A stretch of DNA of 64,000 nucleotides from positions 124,001 through 188,000 of the forward strand of contig NZ_VKKG01000001.1 of assembly GCF_007197885.1 (NCBI RefSeq), written 5' to 3'. The notes beneath the pieces were generated by a model that saw only the letters and a list, made by a program, of their open reading frames with translations, had not been told where the DNA came from and did no database searches. This DNA is from Tessaracoccus rhinocerotis (GTDB lineage: Bacteria > Actinomycetota > Actinomycetes > Propionibacteriales > Propionibacteriaceae). A program made the translations under genes and the position numbers. The first letter of the stretch is position 1, and every line of letters begins with the position of its first letter. This document shows, one piece after another, positions 7,982-18,178 of this stretch.

Positions 7982-9439
7982 TCAGCCGAACCACTTCGCC
8001 ATCGGGTTGGTCACCGAACCGTTCTGCCACACCATCAGGTGGAGGTGGCAGCCGGTCGAGTAGCCGGTGGTCCCGACGTACCCGATGACCTGACCCTTGC
8101 TCACCCGCTGGCCGACGCCGACGATGTACTTCGTGGCGTGGTTGTAGCCGGTGGTGACGTAGGTGCCGTTGATCCGGCCGTGGTCGATCATCAGGCGGTT
8201 ACCGTAGCCGGCGTTGTAGTAGCGCTCAGCGACCGTGCCGGCCGCGGCGGCCTTGATCGGGGTGCCGCAGGCGGCCGCGAAGTCGGTGCCATCGTGCAGC
8301 TTGCGGTACCCGAGGACGGGGTGCAGCCGCATGCCGTAGCGGGAGCTGAGACGTCCGTTCACCGGCAGCATGAACCCGGTGGAGCTGGATGCGGCGGCCT
8401 TCTGCGTCGCCGCCTTCTGCGCCGCGGCCTTCTGTGCGGCGGCCCGGTTCGCTGCTGCGCGGCTCGCGGCTGCCTTGTCGGCCGCCGCCTTGTTCGCCGC
8501 CGCTGACTGGCGGGCTGCTGCCTCGCGCGCTGCTGCCTCGCGCGCGGCTGCCTCGCGGGCCGCCTTCTCCTCAGCGGCCTTGCGAGCGGCCTCCTCGCGG
8601 GCGATGCGCTCGGCGATGCGCCGGTCGACGTCGGCCGCCTCGGCCTCCAGTTCCGACTGCCTGGCCTGCTCGGCCTTCAACTCGTTCTGCGCGGCGACAC
8701 GGGCCTTGTCCCGGGCAGCGACCTTGCCCTCCACGTCGGTGCGCAGCTGCTCGGCGCGGTCCTCCTTGGCCTCGGTGTCGGCGAGTTGGCGCGCCGCCTC
8801 CTCGCGCGCATCCTTCGCGGCGGCGCGGGCGTCGTCGGCGGCCGATTTAGCGGCGTCGAGCTTGAACCGCTGTTCCTGGAGTTCGTCGAGCTCGAGCGCG
8901 GAGGAAGTCAGGAGGGTCTCCCCGAGCTGGGCCCGGTGGTTCAGGTCCGCCATGGAGACGTCGGTCAGCAGCAGTGCGAAGTCCACGAGCGGGCCGCTCT
9001 GCTGGGTGATGACCGTGAGTTCCTCGGTGGTGCGGGCATCGACTGAGTCGAAGGCTGCCTGGGCGGCCGCGACGTCGGCCTCGGCCTGCTTCACCTTGTG
9101 CTCGGCATCCGCGAGTTCCTCGGCGCGCTGCTCGTCGAGCGTCCGCGCCTTCTCGGTGGCCTCCTCGGCCTCCTTGAGGGCGGCCTCGGCAGCTGCCAGC
9201 TCGGCCTCTGCAGCCTCGAGCGCGGCGATGGCGTCGTTCACCGCGGCGGAGGCGCCGTCGACGGAGGACTTGGCCTGCGCGATCTCAGTCTTGAGCTCTT
9301 CACGGCGTTCGTCGAGTTGGTCAGCACTGGCGCCGAGGGCACCCATGCTGACCACCAGGGCGAGCACCAGCGCGGCGACGACGACGCGAATGGGTGCTGT
9401 CCTGGGGTTCTCGGGCTGAGGGGGAAGGTCCCGATACAC
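7982..9439 (-). CDS. M23 (LytM-type) peptidoglycan endopeptidase with coiled coil (485 aa)
   Basis: An N-terminal hydrophobic segment (about residues 18-40) acts as signal or anchor. A long heptad-rich coiled coil follows (about 42-290), then an Ala/Lys/Arg low-complexity stretch (about 290-350) and a C-terminal M23 domain (about 365-485). Zinc-ligand motifs are present: [11 protein letters not shown] and CHLHLMVW, with TGYSTG between. This EnvC/RipC-like architecture, together with the position directly after ftsE and ftsX, suggests a cell-wall hydrolase, or hydrolase activator, controlled by FtsEX during septum splitting. The HxxxD and HxH ligands are visible, so an active enzyme is likely rather than a degenerate activator. 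It starts 21 bases after ftsX. Confidence 0.92.
   Translation of the reverse strand: MYRDLPPQPENPRTAPIRVVVAALVLALVVSMGALGASADQLDERREELKTEIAQAKSSVDGASAAVNDAIAALEAAEAELAAAEAALKEAEEATEKARTLDEQRAEELADAEHKVKQAEADVAAAQAAFDSVDARTTEELTVITQQSGPLVDFALLLTDVSMADLNHRAQLGETLLTSSALELDELQEQRFKLDAAKSAADDARAAAKDAREEAARQLADTEAKEDRAEQLRTDVEGKVAARDKARVAAQNELKAEQARQSELEAEAADVDRRIAERIAREEAARKAAEEKAAREAAAREAAAREAAARQSAAANKAAADKAAASRAAANRAAAQKAAAQKAATQKAAASSSTGFMLPVNGRLSSRYGMRLHPVLGYRKLHDGTDFAAACGTPIKAAAAGTVAERYYNAGYGNRLMIDHGRINGTYVTTGYNHATKYIVGVGQRVSKGQVIGYVGTTGYSTGCHLHLMVWQNGSVTNPMAKWFG
8383..8569 (-). repeat. Ala-rich repeat stretch inside the M23 peptidase gene
   Basis: Tandem short units encode [14 protein letters not shown] and then related AAxKAAAxKAA blocks, about 60 residues in all. 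They link the coiled coil to the catalytic domain. The near-identical codons suggest slippage-prone sequence whose length may vary between strains. Confidence 0.75.
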
Positions 9440-9460
9440 GATGTTTCTCCTTGCGGCTTC

Positions 9461-10363
9461 CTAGATGCGGAGGTACTTCCTGGTTGCCAGCAGGGTGGGG
9501 ATCACCGCGAGTGCGACTCCCACCGCCGCCATGGCAAGAATGGCAGTTGTGACGTGGGACCAGTCAATCCAGGGTAAAGCTTGGATTGAGGTCTTGGCGT
9601 TGGTCTCGATGACGAGGTAGTAGCCGATTGCGAGTGTTCCGCCGGCCACGACGATACCGATCAGACCGGCGATCAGGCTCTCCAGCAGGAATGGCAGCAC
9701 GATGTAGAAATTGGATGCGCCGACGAGGCGCATGATTCCGATTTCGCGTCTTCTGGTGAAAGCGGCCATGCGGATGGTGTTGGCGATCTGGAGGGAGGCC
9801 GCCAGCAGGAGCAGCACGCTCATTCCGATTGTTGCCCACTGCAGCGCGTTCAACCAGTTGAACATCGGGTCGAGGATCCGGTGCAGGTCCTGGACGTTCT
9901 GGACCCCCTGCAGGCCCTGGGCCTCGCTGACGACGCCGGAGTAGTTCTCGGGGTTCTCGAGCTTGATGCGGAACGAGTCCTGCATCTGGTCCACCGTGCG
10001 CGAGCCGAGGATCGGCGAGTCGGCGAAGACTCGCTGGAACTCCTCGAAGGCCTCCTCCTTTGACTCGTAGAACACCTCAGCCACCTCGGGGTTCGCCTCG
10101 AGGGTCTGGCGGATGCTCTCGCGCTGGGCCTCGGTGGTTCCCTTGCCCTCCTCGCACATGCCGCCCTGGGTGTGCTCGGTGCACAGGAACACCGAGATCT
10201 CGATCTTGTCGTACCAGCGGCCCTTGACGAGATCGACCTCCATCGAGGTCAGTAGGCCGGCACCGAACAGCGATAGCGAGACGGCCATCGTCACCACGAC
10301 CGCGATGGTCATGGCAAGGTTCCGCTTCAGACCTGACCAGGTCTCCCGAAGTGTGTGTCGCAT
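9461..10363 (-). CDS. ftsX: Cell-division ABC transporter permease subunit FtsX (300 aa)
   Basis: The protein begins MRHTLRETWSGLKRNLAM and has the FtsX layout: one membrane segment near residues 20-45, a large extracytoplasmic domain (about 45-170) with the family's acidic pattern, then three membrane segments in the C-terminal half (MSVLLLLAASLQIANTIRMAAFTRRREIGIMRLVGAS precedes the last pair). The ATG at 10363 fits the family N-terminus; the longer frame adds 18 unrelated residues overlapping ftsE. It follows ftsE by 13 bases and precedes the M23 peptidase gene, which its external domain probably activates. Confidence 0.95.
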   Translation of the reverse strand: MRHTLRETWSGLKRNLAMTIAVVVTMAVSLSLFGAGLLTSMEVDLVKGRWYDKIEISVFLCTEHTQGGMCEEGKGTTEAQRESIRQTLEANPEVAEVFYESKEEAFEEFQRVFADSPILGSRTVDQMQDSFRIKLENPENYSGVVSEAQGLQGVQNVQDLHRILDPMFNWLNALQWATIGMSVLLLLAASLQIANTIRMAAFTRRREIGIMRLVGASNFYIVLPFLLESLIAGLIGIVVAGGTLAIGYYLVIETNAKTSIQALPWIDWSHVTTAILAMAAVGVALAVIPTLLATRKYLRI

Positions 10364-10376
10364 AAGTCTCTCCTGA

Positions 10377-11063
10377 TCAGGCGGTGCCGTAGACGCCCTT
10401 GGTCTGGTCACGCACAAGTTCTCCCTGGCGCAACTCCAGAACGCGGCGGCGCATCTGATCCACGATCGAGGAGTCGTGGGTTGCCATGATCACGGTGGTG
10501 TCGGTCCGGTTGATCCGGTCCAGCAGTTTCATGATTCCCACGGAGGTCTCGGGATCGAGGTTTCCGGTGGGTTCGTCGGCGATGAGGATCTTGGGGCGGT
10601 TGACGAATGCCCGCGCAATTGCGACGCGCTGCTGCTCACCGCCGGAGAGTTCTTCGTTCTGCCGATTCTCCTTGCCCGCGAGTCCGACGAGTTCGAGAGT
10701 TTCCGGCACGATCTGCTTGATCAGTCGCTGTGGCTTTCCGATGACCTGCAGCGCGAATGCGACATTCTCGAAGACGGTCTTCCCCGGGAGGAGGCGGAAG
10801 TCCTGGAACACGGTGCCGATCTGGCGTCGCAGGGCGGGCACCTTCCACTGGTTCATGGTGGTTAGGTTCTTGCCCGCGACGTACAGGGTGCCCTTCGTCG
10901 GGCGGTACTCGCGCAGGATCAGCCGCAGGAAGGTGGACTTGCCCGACCCGGACTGGCCGACGAGGAACACGAACTCGCCCTTGCCGATCTCCAGGTTGAT
11001 GTTACGAAGCGCCGCCCGGTCCTGACCGGGGTAGAACTTCGTGACGTCTTCGAACGTGATCAA
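10377..11063 (-). CDS. ftsE: Cell-division ATP-binding protein FtsE (228 aa)
   Basis: An ABC-type ATPase of the FtsE family. Walker A is GQSGSGKST, the Q-loop is [20 protein letters not shown], the signature is [15 protein letters not shown], Walker B is [12 protein letters not shown] and the switch His is in ATHD. The sequence FRLLP after the Q-loop and the length are typical of FtsE. It couples ATP hydrolysis to conformational changes in FtsX and thereby to peptidoglycan hydrolysis at the septum. It is the first gene of the ftsE-ftsX-M23 run; prfB ends upstream and a separate promoter may lie in the 100-base gap. Confidence 0.97.
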   Translation of the reverse strand: MITFEDVTKFYPGQDRAALRNINLEIGKGEFVFLVGQSGSGKSTFLRLILREYRPTKGTLYVAGKNLTTMNQWKVPALRRQIGTVFQDFRLLPGKTVFENVAFALQVIGKPQRLIKQIVPETLELVGLAGKENRQNEELSGGEQQRVAIARAFVNRPKILIADEPTGNLDPETSVGIMKLLDRINRTDTTVIMATHDSSIVDQMRRRVLELRQGELVRDQTKGVYGTA

Positions 11064-11167
11064 TGCCAGACTCCGACCCTTGGGGAAGTTTCTGAGGAAT
11101 TCTCAGATGGTCACTGGCGAGTCTAGGGGCAGGAAACCCGTCCGCCCGCACAACACGCCGGGGCCGG

Positions 11168-12286
<1,119 letters not shown>

Positions 12287-12306
12287 AATGTGACATCCTA
12301 CCAACC

Positions 12307-12774
12307 ATGGGAGCTTCCAAGGAACGACTGCGGGCTGATCTGGCCAGCGCACTGCGAGCCAAGGACGAGGTGGCCAAGACCACCATTCGGTCCCTGCTCG
12401 CCGCCATCTCCAACGAGGAGGTGGCCGGTGACACGCCCCGCGCCCTCTCGGACGCCGAGGAGATCAAGGTCATCACCAAGGAGCAGCGCAAGCGGCGCGA
12501 CTCGGCGCAGACCTACGCAGACGCAGGCCGCCAGGAGCTGGCCGACCACGAGAACGTGGAGGCCGAGTTCATCGCCGCCTACCTCCCCCAGCCGCTCACC
12601 GCCGACGAACTCCAGGCCATGGTCGACGCCGAGGTCCAGGCAGTGCGCGACGCGGGCGAGACTCCGTCGATGAAGCAGATGGGTGCCATCGTGAAGGCGG
12701 TGAACGCACGCGCGGCGGGCCGTGCCGACGGCGGCACCGTTGCCGGCATGGTGAAGAAGGCCCTGGGTGCCTGA
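12307..12774 (+). CDS. GatB/YqeY domain-containing protein (155 aa)
   Basis: A YqeY-family protein: [27 protein letters not shown] at the N-terminus, then [21 protein letters not shown] and a C-terminal GatB-like tail ([32 protein letters not shown]). The tail resembles the part of the Asp/Glu-tRNA amidotransferase GatB that touches tRNA. Its exact function is not established; a link to tRNA or translation quality control is inferred from the domain. It starts only about 20 bases from the divergent prfB start, so the two promoters overlap. Confidence 0.9.
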   Translation: MGASKERLRADLASALRAKDEVAKTTIRSLLAAISNEEVAGDTPRALSDAEEIKVITKEQRKRRDSAQTYADAGRQELADHENVEAEFIAAYLPQPLTADELQAMVDAEVQAVRDAGETPSMKQMGAIVKAVNARAAGRADGGTVAGMVKKALGA

Positions 12775-12883
12775 CACCGCTCCAACCCTAAAGCTCAGGT
12801 TCCGGTCCTTGGGCGCGGAGGCGGCGGGGTGCCTAGAGTGCGGACCAACCCCGATCATCACTATTCCCCCCGGAGTTGAAAAC

Positions 12884-13693
12884 GTGCGCGGCTCTTCCCG
12901 ATTCATCCGCATTCTCCTGGTCCTCGCGGTTGGCATCGCCTGGACCCTGTCCATCACGCCCGGCCAGGCCGCGGCCGAGACCAAGAAGGCCTCCTCAGCG
13001 ACGCAGGTCTACACGCAGACCGGCGTGTGGGCCTTCAACGGCCGCACCTGGGTGACCAACTGCACTCCGTACTCCAGCAAGGTGGAGCGCTGCGAGACCA
13101 AGATCTGGGGAACGCTGGTCACCTACGCCGCCGGCAAGTTCACCCAGAAGAACCAGTGGGTCTTCAACAACCTGACCTACAAGAAGACCCCCCGCTCCAT
13201 CTGGGAGCCGGACAACCCGCTGATCACCCCCGGCGAGCACACGATCTCAGGGCGCAAGTGGAAGACCGAGTGCAACACCGCCTGGACCGGCCAGGGCGCC
13301 TGCCGCAGCCAGATCTGGGCGACCGTCGCAGGCCTGAAGGACGGCAAGTACCAGAACATCAACATGTGGGTGTTCAACAACATCGTGAACCTCTCGCAGA
13401 TCAGCTGCCCGGTGACGGAGAAGCAACTCAAGGAAGACCTCAAGGAGCCGGCGGTCATCACGTTCTGCCTCCAGTCGAAGGTCAACTCGAACTGGTTGGC
13501 GCTGCAGTACCCGGTCCAGGACTCCAACGGCGCGTGGTACGACTCCACCGTCTTCTACCTGAAGAAGTCCGGCGGTTGGTCCAAGGAGGCCGACGGCACC
13601 CGGCTGAGCGGCGCTCCCCTGTGTGACTTCTACGAGAAGGCAGGCGTCCCCCACGACCTGGCCGACACGGTCAGCTACTGCTTCCCCGGCTGA
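12884..13693 (+). CDS. Secreted protein with WVFNN-type repeats (269 aa)
   Basis: The GTG start at 12884 (ggag 9 bases upstream) is followed by a signal peptide (FIRILLVLAVGIAWTLSITPGQAAA, cleavage after AxA). The mature part contains two copies of a Cys-paired module: FNGRTWVTNCTPY..CETKIWGTL..QWVFNNLTY and ISGRKWKTECNTAW..CRSQIWATV..MWVFNNIV. A third region has further Cys residues (ISCPVT, ITFC, PLCDFY, SYCFPG). The paired cysteines and aromatic residues suggest a small disulfide-bonded extracellular fold. I know similar repeats in other actinobacteria but no function. It stands alone between YqeY and tRNA-Val. Confidence 0.72.
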   Translation: MRGSSRFIRILLVLAVGIAWTLSITPGQAAAETKKASSATQVYTQTGVWAFNGRTWVTNCTPYSSKVERCETKIWGTLVTYAAGKFTQKNQWVFNNLTYKKTPRSIWEPDNPLITPGEHTISGRKWKTECNTAWTGQGACRSQIWATVAGLKDGKYQNINMWVFNNIVNLSQISCPVTEKQLKEDLKEPAVITFCLQSKVNSNWLALQYPVQDSNGAWYDSTVFYLKKSGGWSKEADGTRLSGAPLCDFYEKAGVPHDLADTVSYCFPG

Positions 13694-13867
13694 CCTCGAA
13701 TCGTCCCTCGCCCCACCGGCCATCCCCGGCTGGGCGAGGACCATGCCCGGCGGCGACGAGCTGGCCCCGCGGCTGACTCCATGTCGGGCAGGATGTCGAC
13801 GGGTCATCAATCATGAATGCCCCCGAGTTCGCGCACGGCGGGGTTGCTTTGCCACAATGGTCCCGCC

Positions 13868-13944
<77 letters not shown>

Positions 13945-14006
13945 CCGGTCGCCTGGCCAGCACGTCGCCGGCCACATGCCCGACCGCCGCGTCTGGCGCG
14001 GGGACA

Positions 14007-14480
14007 CTAGGGAGCGCCGCGGTCCCGGGCGAAGGACTCCTTGAGCGCATCAACGGTTATGGTGCGTTCCCTGACGGCGAGCCATCGGAAAATGGGGGTG
14101 CCCAATCGCCACACCCCGTACGGAACCAGCCTGCCGCGATGGCGCACGAGCGTCTCGTCATCGCCGACGGAAGCAAGGCGATAGCTCGGCCAGCCCTCGA
14201 ACTTCAGCTTCCCGGACCGGGACCTCTGCCACCAGTGGTACACGAGCGTGTGGGGGGCTTCCAACTCGACGATCTCCCCCGGTACGACGCCCGGGACAGT
14301 GTCGTCCTCGAACGTCGTACCAACGCGAGGCTCGCCCGGTGAGGTCTGCCGAGTGTGCTTCAGCATGCTCCCCGTGCCAGTCATCCAGTCGTTGTACCCC
14401 TCAATGTCGGCCAGGCGTGCGAACACCCGCTCGATGGGCGCACTGATCGTGCGCTCGACCTCGAAGTCGATGGGTTTCAT
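14007..14480 (-). CDS. SRPBCC-family protein (157 aa)
   Basis: A START/Bet v1-like (SRPBCC) fold. It opens with the typical strand FEVERTISAPIERVFARLADIEGYNDWM, the central part reads PGEIVELEAPHTLVYHWWQ, and the C-terminal helix contains ALKESFARD. The ATG 14480 gives the standard N-terminus; the longer frame adds 31 unrelated residues. Members bind hydrophobic ligands or act as polyketide cyclases/dehydratases, but many have no known function, and nothing nearby points to a ligand. It lies convergent with tRNA-Val. Confidence 0.8.
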   Translation of the reverse strand: MKPIDFEVERTISAPIERVFARLADIEGYNDWMTGTGSMLKHTRQTSPGEPRVGTTFEDDTVPGVVPGEIVELEAPHTLVYHWWQRSRSGKLKFEGWPSYRLASVGDDETLVRHRGRLVPYGVWRLGTPIFRWLAVRERTITVDALKESFARDRGAP

Positions 14481-14554
14481 GGGACTGAGCATCCTCCCCG
14501 GGAAGGGTGACCGCAATAGGCTGGACGCCCGATCATGGAATGCTGTCGAGGCTG

Positions 14555-15226
14555 TCAAAGGCTGCGTGCCCACTCGTGGTCCGGATGCATTCGGGCCACC
14601 GCCTCGCGCAGCCAGCTGCGGGCTCGGTCATCCAGCCTGGGCAGCGCCACCTCAGCATCCTTTCGGTCCTTGGCCCGTGACCGTGCGGCCTTGAACATCA
14701 GTGTCACCTCTGGGCGGGCGTACCGAAGTCCGTCGGCCGCGACCCAGGTGACGTCCTCCAGGTCCTCGGTGTGGGCGAGGTGGCGCTTGTTGGTCCAGCG
14801 GCCGTCGGTGTCCGGGGTGAAGGGCACGTCGATCACCCAGGGCGAGGTCGCGTTCCGGCGCACCCAGACCTGGCTGGCGGGCCTGACGTCCTTGAACCGC
14901 TCGTCGAACGGACGGAGCCAGCCCTCGTCGACGTTCCAGGGCGTCCACGTGTCCCCCAGGAAGCGCCTGAAGACTTCCGCGTCGCTGGACAGGATCGAAA
15001 TGTCCAGGTCTTCGTGGTGACGACTGACGCCCGTGAACGCTTCGATGCTCCAGCCACCGACGATCCACCATGGCCGGTCGAAGCCCTCCATGAAGTCGGC
15101 CACCGTCGTCGGGTCGAGTGGGTCCCACCTGCCGTACCAGCGGTCGAACTCCTCGGGCTCCAGGGGCACGGCCGAAGCAGGTTGCCGAGCAGGAGGCTCT
15201 GCGTGCGTTGTCGGTGACACGATCAC
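14555..15226 (-). CDS. Nucleotidyltransferase-fold protein, aminoglycoside adenylyltransferase-like (223 aa)
   Basis: The central part carries the AadB/LinA-like nucleotidyltransferase pattern WWIVGGWSIEAFTG..RHHEDLDISI, with two acidic residues after the helix for metal binding, then VDVPFTPD and the late region RPEVTLMFKAARSRAKDRKDAEVALP. These match a group of small nucleotidyltransferases including drug-modifying enzymes, but most chromosomal members have unknown substrates. I do not claim resistance. The start is uncertain: GTG codons at 15226 and 15220 precede the conserved part and neither has a clear ribosome binding site. Confidence 0.68.
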   Translation of the reverse strand: MIVSPTTHAEPPARQPASAVPLEPEEFDRWYGRWDPLDPTTVADFMEGFDRPWWIVGGWSIEAFTGVSRHHEDLDISILSSDAEVFRRFLGDTWTPWNVDEGWLRPFDERFKDVRPASQVWVRRNATSPWVIDVPFTPDTDGRWTNKRHLAHTEDLEDVTWVAADGLRYARPEVTLMFKAARSRAKDRKDAEVALPRLDDRARSWLREAVARMHPDHEWARSL

Positions 15227-15290
15227 CAAGCCTAGGTCAGGATCACATCTCGTGCCGCCGGGACGACAAGAAGGCTGATTCGGCCCACCT

Positions 15291-16226
15291 CTACAGGGCC
15301 GCCACGGCCAACTCGGTCTCCTCGTTGACGAGGTGGAAGTTGATCTGGGCGGCGACCCTGGTGCCCTGCGCGGCAGCCGCCCCCACCTGGGCGGAGAGGT
15401 CGGTGGCGTTGCCGGCCACCCAGACACCCGCCACCGAGGTGCACCCGAGTTCGTCGGCCTCGATGAACGAGCCCATCGCGTGCTCGACCGTCTTCAGTCC
15501 CAGGGCTGCGAACGGCCCCAGGTTGGCCACCATCCTGCTCGCCACCACGGCGGCGTCCACCTCGAACCGGCGGCCATCTGCCATCCGCACGGCCTGCAGG
15601 GAGTCCTCGGCGACCTCGAGCCCCTCGACCTCTCCCTCGACCACCTCGACACCCCGGGCCCGGAACCGGTTCCTGTCCTCGTCCGAGATCTCGACGCCCC
15701 GGGAGAACAGCCGCAGGTTGTCGCTCCACTGACGGAACAACAGGGTCTGGTGCACCGACATCGGCCCGGTGGCGATCACACCGATCCTGCGGTCACGCAC
15801 CTCCCAGCCGTGGCAGTAGGGGCAGTGGAGCACGTCGTGCCCCCACCGTTCCCGCACCCCGGGCAGGTCGGGCAACTGGTCACTGAGCCCGGTGGCGACC
15901 AGGAGCTGCCTCGCTCGCAGCTGCCGCCCGTCGGCCAACTCGACCATGAACCCGAGCGGATCGGTGTCCGCCCGTACCACCTCGCCCTCGAGAATCGTCC
16001 CGCCGTAGCCGCGCACCTCGTCGCGTCCCCGCGCGAGGAGCTCCAGCGGGTTCGTGCCCTCCAGTCCGAGGAGGCCGTGGACCCCCTCTGCAGGGGCATT
16101 GCGCGGCTGACCCGCGTCGACAACCACCACGCTACGGCGCGCCCTCGCCAGCGTCAGTGCCGCCCCGAGCCCAGCGGCCCCGCCCCCGACGACCAAAACG
16201 TCGACCAACTCGTTCCCTGTTCCCAT
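15291..16226 (-). CDS. FAD-dependent oxidoreductase, thioredoxin-reductase-like (311 aa)
   Basis: A low-molecular-weight thioredoxin-reductase-like flavoprotein. The FAD-binding GGGAAG motif lies at the N-terminus (VVGGGAAGLGAALTLAR), a CPYC pair sits mid-protein (DVLHCPYCHGWEV), the NADP-domain glycine motif is weak (IGVIATGPMS), and the C-terminal FAD motif is GVWVAGNATDL. CHGWEV after CPYC is typical of a subgroup of actinobacterial flavoproteins whose partner is not a classical thioredoxin. It is divergently arranged with an XRE-cupin regulator and a palindrome lies between them, so its expression is probably controlled by that regulator. The substrate is unknown. Confidence 0.85.
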   Translation of the reverse strand: MGTGNELVDVLVVGGGAAGLGAALTLARARRSVVVVDAGQPRNAPAEGVHGLLGLEGTNPLELLARGRDEVRGYGGTILEGEVVRADTDPLGFMVELADGRQLRARQLLVATGLSDQLPDLPGVRERWGHDVLHCPYCHGWEVRDRRIGVIATGPMSVHQTLLFRQWSDNLRLFSRGVEISDEDRNRFRARGVEVVEGEVEGLEVAEDSLQAVRMADGRRFEVDAAVVASRMVANLGPFAALGLKTVEHAMGSFIEADELGCTSVAGVWVAGNATDLSAQVGAAAAQGTRVAAQINFHLVNEETELAVAAL

Positions 16227-16290
16227 CTTCGTTCCTCCTGTTCGAGAGGAACTGAGCTTGCGTCAACGACGGGGATTCCAGCAAGCGTTG

Positions 16291-16304
16291 TTGCCGAATG
16301 GCAA
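16291..16304. promoter_or_regulatory. Candidate operator of the XRE-cupin regulator
   Basis: TTGCC-GAAT-GGCAA is a perfect 5-bp inverted repeat with a 4-base spacer. It lies between the divergent flavoprotein and regulator genes and 10 bases before the regulator start. The size suits a dimeric HTH_3 protein. Assignment to this regulator is inference. Confidence 0.55.
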
Positions 16305-16314
16305 ACTTGGGCGC

Positions 16315-16905
16315 ATGGAAGAACTCGACGCCACGCTGGACGCAGTCGGACCGCGCCTCAAGGCGTTTCGGTTGGAGCGGCAGATCACGCTCGCCGACCT
16401 GGCCACCCAGACGGGAATCTCCACCAGCACCCTGTCACGCCTCGAGGCCGGCCTGCGCCGCCCCACCCTGGAGCAGCTGCTGCCACTGGCCAAGGCCTAC
16501 GCCCTCACCCTCGACGAACTGGTGGACGCTCCCCCGACCGGCGACCCGCGGATCAACCTGCGCGCCATCAAGGGTTGGGGCGGCGCGACGGTCCTGCCGC
16601 TCACGCGCCGGGTCGGCGGCATCCAGGCCTACAAGTTCGTGCTCCCCCGAGGGGACGACGCCGTCGAACCCGAACTGCGCACCCACGACGGGTACGACTG
16701 GGTCTACGTCCTCGACGGCACCCTCAGGCTAGTGCTCGGCGAGCACGACCTGCGGCTTAGGCCCGGCGAGGCCGCCGAGTTCGACACCCGCACGCCCCAC
16801 TGGTTCGGCGCAACGGGCGACGGCCCCGTGGAGTACCTCAGCCTGATGGGCAAGCAGGGCGAGCGGGCGCACATTCGCGCCTCGCAGCGCCCGCCGAACC
16901 GCTAG
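16315..16905 (+). CDS. XRE-family regulator with C-terminal cupin domain (196 aa)
   Basis: The N-terminal HTH_3 domain (about residues 10-65) reads LKAFRLERQITLADLATQTGISTSTLSRLEAGLRRPTL. The C-terminal part is a single cupin (about 95-190: HDGYDWVYVLDGTLRLVLGEHDLRLRPGEAAEFDTRTPHWF). Such regulators bind a small ligand in the cupin and control a neighbouring gene. Here the neighbour is the divergent flavoprotein at 15291-16226. The ATG 16315 matches the domain start; upstream codons in the same frame would run through the operator. The gene ends 4 bases into the end of the convergent ferredoxin-reductase-like gene. Confidence 0.9.
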   Translation: MEELDATLDAVGPRLKAFRLERQITLADLATQTGISTSTLSRLEAGLRRPTLEQLLPLAKAYALTLDELVDAPPTGDPRINLRAIKGWGGATVLPLTRRVGGIQAYKFVLPRGDDAVEPELRTHDGYDWVYVLDGTLRLVLGEHDLRLRPGEAAEFDTRTPHWFGATGDGPVEYLSLMGKQGERAHIRASQRPPNR

Positions 16906-18071
16906 ACGCCGTCGGGCAGCGGTCCGCCCACAGTCTTGCGGATGGTCCCGATCGCGTCCCAGTCGTTGAGGTGCATCCCAGCCACGACGACGTCGTCCTT
17001 GACCCAGTAGGCGCGCAGGCCCTGGGCTGCCTCCCCGGTCGTCACCACCCGGTCGTAGCCGTCGGCCCCCACGTGCCCGACGTACTCCATGCCCCAGTCG
17101 TACTGGTCGGTGAAGAAGTACGGCTCGGCATCGTAGGGGGTCTCGTCGCCCAGCATCGCCCGGGCGGCGTGCCGGCCCTGGTTGATGGCGACGTCCCAGT
17201 GCTCCACCCGGATCCGGCCCAGCCGCGGGTGGTCGTGGTTCGCGATGTCGCCGGCGGCGTACACGGCCGGATCGCTTGTGCGCAGCCGTTGGTCGACGAG
17301 CACGCCGTTGTCCACCTGGAGGCCCGCAGCCTCCGCGAGCGCCACGTCGGGTACGACGCCGATCCCCACCACCACCAGATCCGGCCACAGCTCGTGCCCG
17401 TCGGAGAGTCGGACGTGCGTCGCGTCGTCGGTTCGTGAGATCTCGGACAGCTGCGTTCCCATGCGGAGGTCGACGCCGTGGTCCCGGTGCAGGCCGGCGA
17501 ACACCTCGCCGAGCTCGCGTCCCATGACCTTCTCCAGCGGTACCTCGGACGGGTCCACCACCGTCACCTCGGCGCCCGCCTGCCGCGCCGCGGAGGCGAC
17601 CTCCAGCCCGATCCAGCCGGCGCCGATCACCAGGATGTGCCCGGAGAGGTGTTCCTTGAGGTTGCGTGAGTCCTCGAGCGTGCGCAGGTAGCCCGCGGGC
17701 GCCCCCGACTTGTCCACCGCCGCGAGATGCCTGGGGATGGATCCGGTGGCGAGCAGCAACTTGTCGTAGCCGAACTCGCGCTCATCCACGCGCACCAGCC
17801 GCGCCTGCGTGTCCAGGGAGGTGGCGGGACTCCCGACGACGAGCTCAACTTCGTGCCGTGTGTACCAGTCCTCGTCGTGCACGAAGACACTCTCCGGAGG
17901 GTCGTTGCCCAGCAGGACGCCCTTCGAGAGCGGCGGCCGCTCGTAGGGCAGGTGGTCCTCGGCCCCGATGAGGGTGATGGACCCCTCGTAGCCGCGCTCG
18001 CGAAGTTCCTCGACGGCGTTGGCGCCGGCGAGTCCTCCGCCCACGATGACGATGCGTTCGGGAGTGTTCAC
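16902..18071 (-). CDS. NAD(P)H-dependent FAD oxidoreductase, ferredoxin-reductase type (389 aa)
   Basis: A pyridine-nucleotide disulfide oxidoreductase-fold enzyme of the rubredoxin/ferredoxin reductase group. The FAD motif is IVIVGGGLAGANAVEELRERGY, the group signature is PYERPPLSKGVLLG, the NAD(P) motif is ILVIGAGWIGLEVASAARQ, and the second FAD motif is VYAAGDIANHD. A C-terminal reductase domain (about residues 320-389) includes YFFTDQYDWGMEYVGH. It lacks redox cysteines, as expected. It would transfer electrons from NAD(P)H to a ferredoxin or similar carrier, for example for a monooxygenase, but no partner is encoded nearby. Confidence 0.9.
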   Translation of the reverse strand: MNTPERIVIVGGGLAGANAVEELRERGYEGSITLIGAEDHLPYERPPLSKGVLLGNDPPESVFVHDEDWYTRHEVELVVGSPATSLDTQARLVRVDEREFGYDKLLLATGSIPRHLAAVDKSGAPAGYLRTLEDSRNLKEHLSGHILVIGAGWIGLEVASAARQAGAEVTVVDPSEVPLEKVMGRELGEVFAGLHRDHGVDLRMGTQLSEISRTDDATHVRLSDGHELWPDLVVVGIGVVPDVALAEAAGLQVDNGVLVDQRLRTSDPAVYAAGDIANHDHPRLGRIRVEHWDVAINQGRHAARAMLGDETPYDAEPYFFTDQYDWGMEYVGHVGADGYDRVVTTGEAAQGLRAYWVKDDVVVAGMHLNDWDAIGTIRKTVGGPLPDGV

Positions 18072-18178
18072 AAGTCCTCCTTGACAGGCGTGTCGACGTT
18101 GTCGCCACCGTAGCCCCGATGCCGTCCGGGTACGCTCGGTACGAGCAAGTCGCAGTTGGGGAGTAAAGGAGCGCCGAG

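Noticed and set aside
14555-15226. Antibiotic resistance call for the AadB-like nucleotidyltransferase
   Set aside because: The fold matches, but the gene lies among ordinary chromosomal genes and most such proteins have other or unknown substrates, so no resistance is claimed.
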